Position numbers and translations under genes: made by a program. Shown one piece after another: positions 1 through 10,646 of a stretch of DNA of 64,000 nucleotides. The notes below the pieces were generated by a model, which saw only the letters and a program-made list of their open reading frames with translations, had not been told where the DNA came from and made no database searches. Location of the stretch: NCBI GenBank assembly GCA_022496185.1, contig WTXG01000058.1, positions 123,967 to 187,966 of the forward strand, written 5' to 3'. Source of the stretch: Multifurca ochricompacta (lineage: Eukaryota; Basidiomycota; Agaricomycetes; Russulales; Russulaceae). Numbering within the stretch: position 1 is the first letter of the stretch; the number at the start of each line of letters is the position of its first letter.

Positions 1-1921
1 GGCTCAGAGCCAGTACTCATTCAACCTGACCTGAGCCGCCCCTTCGAACTAGAAGTAGACGCCTCCCACTTCGCAAATGGAGCAGTGCTGTACCAAAGAG
101 ATGCCATGCAGATACTTCACCCCGTGGCATATTACTCTGAGACTTTCTCGCCGGCAGAACGAAATTATGATATCTGGGATAGAGAGCTTCTAGCCATTGT
201 CAAGGCTTTGCGACACTGGAGGCCCTACCTAGCAGGAACTCCTCACCAAACCATCATCTACACTGATCATTCCAACTTGCTGTATTGGAAGGAACCCCAC
301 AAAATCAGCCGACGTGTAGCGCGAGAAGTTTTGGAACTTGAAGAGTACAATTTCACCCTGAAACACATCGCAGGAAGTCAAAATGCAAGAGCAGATGCAT
401 TGTCACGAAGGCCAGATATGCACACCGGCGAAGATGACAATAATGACGTTATTGTTCTGCCTGAGGAAGTGTTTGCAAAGACCGCCGTAGTCAGCCTCCA
501 TGACATGGATCTATGGGCGCAAGTGTCACAGAACATGAACCAGGAATTATGCCACTCATGGGCCGAAGCACACAATTTGAAAGAGGTCAACGGTTTGTGG
601 TGGAAAGACGGAGATCGGCTCGTTGTCACCGGTGGCGACAACATTAAGAGGGGGGTGATCCATTTTCATCACGACCTCCCTCCGCTGGCCACCCGGGCAT
701 TGCTAACACCTATGCCCTTGCCAAACGTGACTACTGGTGGCCCAATATGAAAAAGGACGTTGAAAGCTATGTGCAGGGATGTGCCGCATGTCAAGCAAAC
801 AAAGTGAACACACACCCGAGAACCCCGCCAATCCATCCCATTACCCCCATATCGTCGACCCCCTTCCAAACTATCGCGATGGATTTCATTGTTAAACTAC
901 CCACATCACAGGGCTTTGACACCATTCTTACGATCACGGACCATGATTGTTCCAAGGCGGCCTTGTTCATACCCTGCAACGAGACGATCACAGCGGAAGG
1001 AGTAGCAAGACTATACCTGGATCACGTATATTGACACTATGGTCTCCCCAAAAAATCATATCCGACAGAGATACCCGGTTCACATCTACGTTTGCCAGAG
1101 CCCTATGCAAAACACTGGGCATTGCACAGAACATCTCTACGGCTTACCATCCACAGACGGACGGACAGTTGGAACGAACGAACCAATGGTTGGAGCAATA
1201 TCTTCGGTTCTGGTGTAATGAGCGACAAAACGACTGGGCAGAGTGGCTGTCAACTGCAGAATTTGCACACAACTCATGGCCCAACGGAACGACAAAAGCC
1301 ACCCCCTTCTCCCTTATCATGGGCTGGACCCCGCGCACCACGTGGACGGATAAACCCATTAACGTTCCCTCGGTAACCCAACGAATGCGCCAATGGGAAG
1401 ACACACGACAATCGGCCAATGAAAATCTAGCAAAGGCACAGCAGGCCCTGGCTGCGCAACCAAGCACGTTCACACCTTATCAGCCCAATGACTGGGTCTG
1501 GCTCGATGGGAGAAACATTCACACGTCACACCCCACAGCCAAACTAGCGCCCCGACGCCACGGTCCCTTCCAGGTCACAAGGAAGCTGTCAGATGTGTCG
1601 TATGAACTACGATTGCCGCCCAAATGGAAGATTCATCCCGTCTTCCATGCCAAACTTCTGACACCATACAAGGAGACGCCCCTTCATGGGGAAAACTTCC
1701 CAAGACCCCCACCTGACCTTATCGATGGCGAAGCGGAGTGGGAAGTGGAGCGCATTCTAGACTCAATGAGAAAAGGCCGAGGGCGCAAGATGCACTACCT
1801 AGTCAAGTGGAAAGGATTCCCAGACTCTGACAGTTCGTGGGAGCCAGCCGGGAATATCTTCGCCCCGGTCCTTATCTCGGAGTTCCATACCCAACACCCA
1901 GAAGCGCCCAGAGATGATTAA
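1..1921 (+). pseudogene. Gypsy-1 pol: RNase H, integrase, chromodomain (frameshifted)
   Basis: The frame is open from base 1. RNase H acidic positions are visible in ELEVDAS (about 45-65), DRELLAIVKAL (about 180) and YTDHSN (about 260), followed by ADALSRR near 395. The integrase HHCC finger (HH near 660; CAACQANK near 785) is split by a one-base loss near 680. The integrase core has MDFIVKL, ITDHD and AYHPQTDGQ. A TGA near 1032 stands where Gypsy-2 has arginine, and a base is missing in the A-run near 1050. A chromodomain (EWEVERIL ... YLVKWKGFPDSDSSWEP) lies at about 1735-1855 and probably guides integration to marked chromatin. Three reading-frame breaks make this a pseudogene. Confidence 0.9.
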
Positions 1922-2050
1922 AAGGGACAACTCCAGACCCAGTTAAGTTCCCCAGTACATGCTCCTCCAGCAACGTCCTACCACCATACAATCCATTATG
2001 TCTTTCATCGCTGCCAACGCTGCCGTCGACGCCTTCACCGCCACACCCAG

Positions 2051-3189
2051 TTGTCGAGAATTTCCCCTCTGCCCATCCCTCTACACGCCCTTCCTCACCC
2101 ATTGACTACGAGGCTGCCGAAGCCCGAGTCAAGAACAGTCCCCAACCCCAACGACGACTTCGAACACTGTGAGAGCCGCACCCAAACGACCTGGGGGTAT
2201 GGAGTCGGACGACGAGGTCCCAGAATTCCCCTTTTCCTGAACAACCCTAACTCCTCCACGTACTATCCACTGGAGATCACCATGGGCGATGGAACAGTTG
2301 CCATCGCCAAATACATCTTTTACACCAACGGAGGAATGGATGTCGCTGGATGCATGAAGAAGGACGGTCCAGTCTATGGAGCTCCGGTTTATCTGGAGGA
2401 AAGGTATACGGGTCGTCTGCATCATACGTTGACCGATGAACAGCTGGGGCACCTGGTGGCCGAAGATTCCCGGGCCTTCGCTATCGACGAAGTGATGAGT
2501 GACATGCGACTTCCGCGCCTCAAAGCTGAAGTAATGAGGCTGCGGAAGAATTTAACTCTGCGCAATACACTCAATCGACAGTACAAGGAACATGCCAAGA
2601 TGATGGCCCGGCTGACCAACGGGATGTTCCAGATCGAGCAGGAGCTAGTGGAGATCCGAAAGAGGTTGGAAAAGGGGGATGCATATCAGACGATTGCGGA
2701 GAGGTACGCTGACACCTATGCCCGACCTCTCCCACCGCGATCACTGGGGCTGCCCCGGTGCTGCTGCCAAACCGATTCGAGATGCCACGCTTGCACGAAA
2801 ACCCTCGGGGAGAGACATGCTGGAGGTGCGACAGTAAGTATCACATCAGTTGGAATTGCCCTCTCAACCGCAAGTGGTGCCGGCACTGTCGCAGCAACCT
2901 GCATTGGAGCAGGTTTTGTATCTTCCGCCGAGTAGGAGTCGCGCCGACGATAGCAACCCGTCCGGATGGTGTGGCAAGTGCCTGCGTCACAATGCAGGGC
3001 ATCGGGAGCTGGACTGTCCTGTCCATGACTTGTGCCGTTTGTGTGGACAACGTGGCCCTTACGGGTTTCTCCGTACTCACCCAATGCCCCCAAGACGCAG
3101 ACAAGGAAAATTACACGATGGATGATAGTAATGTAGCTGACGATTATCTGGAGCTGGTGCAGGATGATGACGGTACGAGTCGTTTCTAG
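2051..3189 (+). pseudogene. Gypsy-1 extra 3' region: helical segment plus tandem zinc knuckles
   Basis: A reading frame from 2051 to 2935 is continued in another frame from about 2758 to 3189. The first part has a conserved block (AKYIFYTNGG, GAPVYLEE) and a charged, probably coiled-coil stretch (about 2500-2690, ending RLEKGDAYQTIAERYAD). The second part has CWRCDSKYHISWNC and CRHCRSNLHWSRFC, both CX2CX4HX4C, then GWCGKCLRHNAGHRELDC and a fourth CX2C-type block. It is collinear with the same region of Gypsy-2 and Gypsy-3, so it belongs to the element. It lies downstream of the chromodomain, away from the usual gag knuckle. Nucleic-acid binding is inferred; the role is unknown. Confidence 0.75.
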
Positions 3190-3220
3190 CCGGGTCTGCT
3201 AGAACCAGAAGGGGGGGTGA

Positions 3221-3789
3221 TGTTACAAACCCCGTCTTCGCCCGTATTCTTTTTCTTACCCAACGACGACCCCTCTCTACCGCCCACACTTCACTACCAG
3301 ATCACGTCCCCATCGTGGGATCCATCACATGCTCTTCGTCCCTCCCCGTGACCTCCTTGCTTGTCCATGTTTATCCGTTGTTATCTTGTTATCACTTATC
3401 TTCTTATCATACGACCGGACACTTACTTAATACCCTATCAGAAGCCAGGCTTTACGCCCTCCGCTTTCAGATATTCGGGCCCACTTGACTCCGTGTTCTT
3501 ATCTCGTAGACGCCCACTGAATTACGTATATAAGTCCGCTGTAGCTACCCTGTAGACCTCAGACTCGACTTATTGAATACATCGGTGTTTGTCTTCTGGA
3601 CTTCCCCTTGAACCTCTTGACTCGATCGTCTCAGTGCTTTTGGCACTTTCCGCTCAACATCGTCACTAGGGAACGGCCCCTTTGACTTTGACTCATCCAC
3701 TCAAACTCCAAAAGGCCCCATTGGTCTTTTATCTGAATCCACGAAGCTGTCGCACAAGTCGTGCAGAACGTCTCACACCGGACGTAACA
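3221..3789 (+). repeat. 3' LTR of Gypsy-1
   Basis: The repeat begins tgttac and ends gtaaca and follows a purine-rich tract (agaagggggggtga) just upstream. It contains tatataag near 3527 and, about 34 bp later, agactcgactt, the predicted RNA start shared by this family. The right flank is minus-strand Gypsy-4 protease. Confidence 0.88.
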
Positions 3790-5291
3790 TGATGTAGAAG
3801 CAATGTCATTGGCATTTGTTATCTGTGGATACTAACAGATCAACACATTGAGTAATTTTATTTGTGGCATTGGGGGATCCATCTGCGTTTTGTAGTTGTT
3901 TGGGAATTGTCAGACATTTAACTGGGAATCTGTTTTTAATAACTGTTCAGTAACTGATGAAATTCTCTGTGGCTCTGCTGTCCACAAGTGCTTGTATATG
4001 GGCCTCTTTTGTCACTCCATGTAAAGGAACAAGTATTTTCATTGCTCTGAGTGGTGATCTGAATACATGATGTGATACTAGTGCTCGAATGAAGGCTGCG
4101 CCATTCAAGCGATATAAAAATCCTTGTCTCCTTTAAACTGATTTTGTAGCTCCAGTTGTTGTTCATCAGTCATAGTCTTTAGTGCAGCTGCTAATGCGGG
4201 GATGCTGATCGCTGAGACGGAGGGTGCTGTGAGTGCTGGGGAGGGGCCTGCAGGTGCAGTGGGTATCGCTGCAGTCGTGGGTGGCACCTCCGAGATAGTG
4301 GCAGTCCAAGCTGGCGCATTTCCACTAGTCCTAGGTTTTCTGTTTGGGCAATCACGAACAAGGTGACCTCGTCAGCCACATTCAAAGCAACGTCCTTCTT
4401 TCTTGTACTGTTCTTTTTCTTCAGCAGTGACAGCCTTCTTTATGGTGTCCACATCCATAGCATTAGGATCGCATTTCTTGTAAAAGGTGACCTTGTTTCC
4501 ACGCAGGGACGGATCTGTGTTCTTTTTCTTGCCGATGATACCTCGGAGAAAGACCCAGTTGGCTTGGTGTCGTCTAGCTGAGTCAGTGGCTTCCTCTAGT
4601 GTTTGCGGCTGGTCCTGAGTCAAGATTGTGGTAGCTAGTCCAGTGGGTAGTCCGCAATAGAAGTACTGTCGAACACTGGCGTCGTCCAGATGCAGCTTGG
4701 CCCGAACGGCTAGATTGCAGAACTCTGCGATATAATCATCAATGTTGCCATCTTTCATTTGTAATTTCTCGAGCACTTGTAGCACTCTTTGTCCAGCTGC
4801 TATGTCAGACCAGGCGGCAATGAAGGTTTGCCGGAAGACATCCCACGGCCATTGAACTCTAATTCTATTTTGAGCGATGTCGACTAGCCAATTGGTCTGC
4901 TCTTCAACCCATCGATCGACTTTCAGTCCTCTCATCAACGCCAATACATACGCTATGCAGCTCTGCCCATCCAGAATGGTAGCTGCATATTTATTCAAAA
5001 ACAAGTGCAACTCAAGCTGAGCAAACCATCGTTTTGCCGTGGAGCGATCACCTTCAAAGAAAGGTGGGGGTGCTCCTTTGATCCACCCTGCCACTGGGAT
5101 GTTTGGCACTAATCCTGGTGCAGGGCCTGGTGGGCCTCCTCCACCTCCTGGGCCACTTCCTCCACCCCCTGGTGGGCCACCACCTGCCAAGGTTTGTCCT
5201 GTCCCTATGAATTGAGAAGGGGTCATCATTTGGATGGATGCTCCGAAGGAAAGCCTTCGGGGTCATCCCGGGGTTGTACTAACTGTGGTAG
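3790..5291 (-). pseudogene. Gypsy-4 gag (C-terminal part) and protease start, broken
   Basis: Read on the minus strand, a Gly/Pro-rich stretch (about 5200-5100) leads into a retrotransposon gag (KGAPPPFFEGDRSTAKRWFA, WVEEQTNWLVDIA, EKLQMKDGNIDDYIAEF) and a zinc knuckle (RCFECG, stop, RGHLVRDC). A protease follows with VDSRATENFIS, where DSG has become DSR. The TGA in the knuckle sits at an arginine position, as does one after NFISY. The copy is cut on the left by Gypsy-1 and its N-terminal part is displaced to 15596-16041 by Gypsy-2. The protein is related to, but distinct from, the Gypsy-5 gag. It is certainly dead. Confidence 0.85.
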
Positions 5292-5869
5292 TGTTACGTC
5301 CGGTGCAGGACATTCTGCACGACTGTGCGACAGCATACTATTCAGGATCGGATAAGAAACCAATGAGGCTCTTGGAGTATAGCGGGACGAGTCAAAGTCA
5401 AAGAGGCTGTTCTCAGAGACAATGTTAAGCGGAAAGGTGTCAGAAACACTGAGACAAGCGAGTCAAGGATCAAAGGGGATGTCCAGAAGACAGGCACCGA
5501 TGTATCAATAAGTCAAGTCTGAGGTCTACAATGTAGTTACAGCGGACTTATTATGTAATCGAATGGGCATCTAAGGATAAGATAAGGAAGAGTCATGTGG
5601 GCCCGAATATACAAAAGCGGAGGGCGTAAGCCTGGCTTCTGATAGGGTATTAAGTAGTGTCCAGTCTTAGAGATAAGGAGATAAGCGATAGGGAGAACAT
5701 AAGCAAAGGTAAATAACAAGTCAACATGTACAATCAATGGTCATGAGAGGGAGCAGGGCACGTGAAGGGTCCCAGGACAGGGACGTGATCAGGAAGTGGA
5801 GAGTGGTGGAAGGGAAGGGTCCGCGTTAGGAGAGTGAAGAAAGTGGGGTGCTAGGCCCTGGTCGTAACA
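5292..5869 (-). repeat. 3' LTR of Gypsy-2
   Basis: It is 578 bp, starting tgttacgtccgg and ending gtcgtaaca on the plus strand, with the TATA box and RNA-start motif on the minus strand (plus-strand aagtcaagtct near 5524). It pairs with the interrupted 5' LTR at 13065-15595. Confidence 0.92.
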
Positions 5870-5885
5870 TCACCTCCCTTCTGGT

Positions 5886-7020
5886 TCAAGCTGACCCAGC
5901 TAGAAACGCGCACCGTCATCATCCTGTACCAGGTCCACGTAGTCATCTGCCAGATTTCAATCTTCGGTGGTGTAAGTCTCGTCGTTTGCACATTGATGCG
6001 TACACAGGAAGCCATATGGGCCGCGTCATCCACATTGCGGGCACATATCGTAGACCAGGCAATTGAGCTCGCGATGCCCTGTGTTATGACGTAGACATTT
6101 GCCGCACCACCCGAAGGGTTAACAATTGTCAGGGCAACTCCCATGCAACGGAAGATGCAGAAGCGGCTCCATGTAAGTTACTTTGGCAGTGATGGCACCA
6201 TTTGCGATGAGTGGGCAGTTCCAACTGATGTGATACTTGCTATTGCATCGCCAGCATGTCTCCCCCAGGGTTCTCATGCATCCGCGGCATCTCGAACCGA
6301 TTTGGCAGTAGTCAGGGGGCAGCCCCTAGCGATCTGGGGGAAGAGGTTGTGCATATGTATCGGCGTACCTTTCAGCAATGGTTGGTACACATCCCCAATC
6401 TCCAACCTCTTCCGGATCTCCACCAGCTCTTGTTCGATTTGGAACATCCCGTTGGTCAGTCAGGTCATCATCTTTGCATGCTCCTTATATTGTTTGTTGA
6501 GCATTGTGCGCAGTGTCAGATTTTTCCGCAGTCTCATTACTTCGGCCTTGAGATGTGGAAGGCGCATGTCGTCAGTACCTTGTCGATCGCAAAAGCATGA
6601 GAATCCTCGGCGGCCAGGTGCCCAAGCTGCTCATCGGTCATGTATGGTGCAGATGTCCTGTATACCTTTCTTCTAGATAGACCAGGGCCCCGTAGACAGG
6701 GCCATCTTTCTTCATACAGCCAGCAACATCCATCCCTCCATTGTGTAGAAGATGTACTTGGCTATGGCAGTCGTACCGTCGGCCATGGTAATCTCAAGGG
6801 GGAAATACATTGAGGAATTGGGATTGTTAGTGATGAATGGGAATTCTGGTACTTCCTCATCCAATTCCATGCCTAACAGATCATTTGGGTGTGGCTCCTC
6901 ACTGTGTTCAAAGTCATTGTTTGGATTGGGGGACTGATTCTTAACTCAAGCTTCGGCAGCCTCATAGTCAATGGGTGAAGAGGGGCGTGTGGAGGGATGG
7001 GCGGAGGGGAAACTTTCGAC
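5886..7020 (-). pseudogene. Gypsy-2 extra 3' zinc-knuckle region, decayed
   Basis: The minus strand between the end of the chromodomain and the purine tract is collinear with the extra region of Gypsy-1 and Gypsy-3. It shows the conserved block before the helical segment (about 6800-6650), the helical segment, and cysteine-rich pieces (YHISWNC near 6220, then a WCGKCLRHN-type block near 6100). No single frame spans it, because several indels have accumulated. The tract next to the 3' LTR (5870-5885) is purine-rich on the minus strand and is the likely plus-strand primer. Confidence 0.65.
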
Positions 7021-7141
7021 AACTATGGCTGTGGCAGTGAAAGCGTCGACGGCGGCGTTGCAGCGATGAAGGACATAATGGATTGAATGGTAGTAGGACG
7101 TTGCTGTGGAGCATGTACTGGGGGATTCGATGGGGTCTGGG

Positions 7142-8328
7142 GGTTGCTCCTTTTAAGCATTCTTGGGTGCTTCTGGATGTCGGATATGGAACTCCAAGAT
7201 AAGGACCGGGGTGAAGATTTCACCAGCTGGTTCCCATGAGCTGTCAGAGTCTGGGAATCCCTTCCACTTAACAAGGTAATGTAATTTTGCACCCTCGTCC
7301 TTGTCGCTTCGAGTCTAGAATGCATTCTATTTCCCACTCCTCTTCTCCGTCGATAAGGTCAGGTGGGGGCCTTGGGAAGTTCTCTCCATGAATGGAGGTT
7401 TCCTTATACGGGGTCAGAAGCTTGGCATGGAAGACAGGATGGATCTTCCATTTCAGGGGTAGCCACAGTTCATACGATATGTCTGACAGTTTCCTTGTGA
7501 TCTGGAAAGGTCTGTGATGTTGGGGCGCTAGTTTGGCCGAGGGGTGTGATGTGTGAATGTTTCTTCCCTCGAGCCAGACCCAGTCATTGGTCTGATAAGG
7601 TGTGAACATACTCGGCTGCCCTGCCAGGAGCTGTTGCGCCTTCATCAGATTTTCATTGGCTGATTGTCATAGTTCTTCCCATTGGCTTATTTGTCGGGTT
7701 ACTGAAGGGACGTTGGTGGGCTTATCTGTCCATGTGGTGCGCGGGGTCCAACCCATGATAAGGGAGAAGGGGGTGGCTTTTGTGGTCCCATTAGGCCATG
7801 AGTTGTGAGCAAATTCTGCGGTTGATAGCCATTCGCCCAGTCATCTTGTCTGCTGTTGCACCAGAACCGAAGGTATTGTTCTAGCCACTGGTTTGTTCGT
7901 TCAGACTGCCCATCCATTTGTGGGTGGTAAGCCATAGAGATGTTTTGTGCAATGTCTAATGTCTTGCACAGGGCCTTAGCAAATGCCGATGTAAATCTGG
8001 TATCTCGGTCGGATATAATCTTTCTGGGGAGTCCGTAGTGGCGGTATACATGATTCAGGTATAGTTTCGCTACACCTTCAGCTGTAATGGTCTCATTGCA
8101 GGGGATGAACAAGGCCGCTTTGGAGCAATCATGGTTGGTGATCATGAGGATGGTGTCAAAACCCTGTGATTTGGGTAATTTGATGATGAAGTCCATGGCG
8201 ATGGTTTGGAAAGGAGTTGATGAGATGGGAGTGATGAGGTGCATCGGCGGGACTTTTGGGTGTGTGTTAACCTTGTTTGCTTGACACGCCGCACATCCCT
8301 GTACATAGCTTTCAACATCCTTCTTCAT
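7142..8328 (-). pseudogene. Gypsy-2 integrase and chromodomain (frameshifted)
   Basis: The minus-strand frame 8328-7699 covers the second half of the integrase zinc finger (CAACQANK) and the DDE core: MDFIIKLP, ITNHD (usually ITDHD), SDRDTRF and AYHPQMDGQSERTNQW. A frameshift near 7850 separates the core from the C-terminal half (7645-7268, with NDWVWLEGRNIH and KIHPVFHAKLL). The chromodomain (EWEIECIL ... VKWKGFPDSDSSWEP) is broken near 7285 by an extra base. Two substitutions in conserved core positions and at least two frame breaks argue against activity. Confidence 0.88.
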
Positions 8329-10646
8329 ATTAGGCCACCAATAGTCTCGTTTGGCAAGGGCGTAGGTGTTAGCAATGCCTGGGTGGCCAGCGGAGGGAGA
8401 TCGTGGTGAAAATGGATCACCCCCCTCTTAATGTTGTCGCCACCAGTGACAACAAGTCGGTCCCCATCTTTCCACCAGAGGCCGTTGACTTCTTTCAAAT
8501 TATGTGCATTGGCCCATGAGCGGCAAAGTGAGGGGTTCATATTTTGTGAGACCTGTGCCCACAGGTCCATATCATGAAGACTAACGATGGCGGTCTTTGC
8601 AAACACCTCCTCTGGGAGGACAGTGACGTCATTGTTGTCGTCCTTGCCCATGTGCATATCTGGCCTGCGTGACAGCGCATCTGCTCTGGCATTTTGACTC
8701 CCAGCAATGTGCTTCAAGGTGAAGTTGTACTCTTCTAACTCCAGGACCTCCCGTGCCATGCGTCGACTGATTTTATGGGGTTCTTTCCAATACAATAGGT
8801 TGGAATGGTCAGTGTGGATGATAGTTTTATGTGGAGTTCCTGCCAGGTAAGGTCGCCAATGTCGTAGTGCTTTGACTATGGCTAAGAGTTCCCTATCCCA
8901 GATATCATAGTTCCATTCGGCTGGGGAGAAGGTCTTGGAGTAATATGCCACTGGGTGAAGTATCTGTGTGGCATCTCTCTGGTATAATACAGCTCCATTT
9001 GCAAAGTGAGAGGCGTCTACTTCCAGTTCGAAGGGGCGGCTTAGATCCGGTTGGATGAGTACTGGTTCTGAGCTGACTAGGTCCCTAATCTGTTCAAACG
9101 CTTGTTGCTGCATCAGACTCCAATGCCACGGCACATCCTTCTTCAATAGGTCATTCAGTGGTCGTGCAATACCTGAGAACCCCTTGACAAAGCGTTGGTA
9201 AAAGTTGCAAAACCCGATGAATGACCGGACATCTTTGACACAGGTTGGGACAGGCCATTCCCAGATGCCCTGTACTTTAACAGGATCCATGCGCACTCAT
9301 CCTCCTTCCAAGATAACCCCTAGGTACTCAACACTTTGCTGTTCGAAGGAGCATTTAGCGGGTTTGAGGTATAAGTCATGTTCTTGTAATATATCTAGTA
9401 CCTGGTGCACATGCTCTCGGTGATGGTCAAGGTTATCCGAGGTAGCTACTAAAATGTCGTCCATATAGACCACTACTTCTCCAGTGAGGATAAGGTCGTG
9501 GAAGATATGGTTCATCATGGCTTGGAATGTTGCTGGTGAATTTGTAAGGTCAAAGAACATGACGTTTGGTTCGAACAACCCCTGATTTGTTTTGAACGCC
9601 GCTTTACACTGGTCTCCTTCTTTGATTCTGACATTGTTGTAGCCCCAGCATACATCCATCTTTGAAAAGAGGGACTTGTCCCACATGGTGTCAATGAGTT
9701 CTGAAATCAATGGTAAGGGGTAGGCATTCTTTATGGTATATGTATTGATCTTTTGATAGTCCTGGACTGGTCGCAGCTTGCTGTCCTTCTTTTTAATGAA
9801 GAAGAAGGGGGAGGCATACTGTGACTTGGACGGGCGAATGTATCCTTTGGCCAGATGCTCCTCCAGGAACTCTGTGAGCGCAACCTGTTCAGACTGCGAC
9901 AGCGGATAGATTTTACAATCTATTGTGACCGGTGTGTCGGGGAGAAGGTCAATGGCATGATCCCATGGTCGTTCCGGGGGAAAGCGATGTGACTCCTCTT
10001 CAGAAAATACCTTCCAATGTCGCTGATAGACACTTGGCACTACATCGTAGTAGGTTTTTTCATTCTGTCCTTGTGCTGCTTTCTGGGCCAATTCCGAGGC
10101 TTTGGTAGCATAGCAGTAACCAGGGTCCTCCTCTGTACACATGGTCCTGATTACTGGATGTCGAACTGTGTAATCATAGCCCAACAACGTAATAATGGTT
10201 GGGTATGAGTCTTTATCCATCGTTGCATCGGCCCAGTTTATTTTTGGCTCAAAGGCCACAAGCCATGGGTACCCCAAAATAAGGTCTTCGTCTCCTAGGT
10301 CGGTAATTAGGAAACGAATGGTCCTTGTTATCTCCCCAACCTGTACTTTTAAGTCCGTATAGTGGGTGATCTTGCCAGCATGATTGGCTGTTCCATCAAT
10401 GTTCCAAATATTCTTTTCCTGGGGAAGTGCCAGCCTTCCCAGACCCATTGTTTTAATCAATCGTGGATGGATGAAGTTGTCTGTGGCTCCAGAGTCCACT
10501 AATATATCTCGGTCGGCCATCCTCTGTGTAGTTTCAAAATGAACTGGTATTTTCAATGACTTGAATCGACTAGCATACACAGAGGTGACATGGAGTGCTC
10601 GAGCCCAGGCCGATGGGTTTGAGCCTAACAAAATCCTTTTTCGCAA
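8325..10646 (-). pseudogene. Gypsy-2 protease, reverse transcriptase and RNase H
   Basis: The minus-strand frame 10646-9297 contains the protease (ILVDSGATDNFIH, about 10500), then RT with RPVQDYQKIN, FFDLTNSPATFQ and the catalytic VVYMDDILVAT (about 9470). One TGA at 9297-9299 interrupts before VRMDPVKVQG. The frame 9296-8325 continues with the RT connection, RNase H (ELEVDASHF, DRELLAIVKAL, HTDHSN, ADALSRR) and the first half of the integrase finger. The reading frame is otherwise intact, so this is the best preserved pol of the Gypsy copies here. It overlaps the end of gag by about 77 bases in another frame and has no convincing ATG of its own. Confidence 0.9.

Larger units (their letters stand above)
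1..3789 (+). mobile_element. Gypsy-1: Ty3/Gypsy chromodomain retrotransposon, 3' part
   Basis: The window opens inside the RNase H region of a chromovirus. The order is RNase H, integrase zinc finger, integrase core, chromodomain, an extra zinc-knuckle region and a 3' LTR ending at 3789. The right end lies inside the aspartic-protease region of Gypsy-4 on the other strand, so Gypsy-1 inserted into that older copy. Its 5' LTR, gag and most of RT lie left of the window. The coding part carries frameshifts and stops and is not functional as it stands. Confidence 0.93.

Noticed and set aside
5537..6676. Plus-strand frames across the Gypsy-2 3' LTR and extra region
   Set aside because: They are antisense shadows; the minus strand carries the conserved cysteine motifs.
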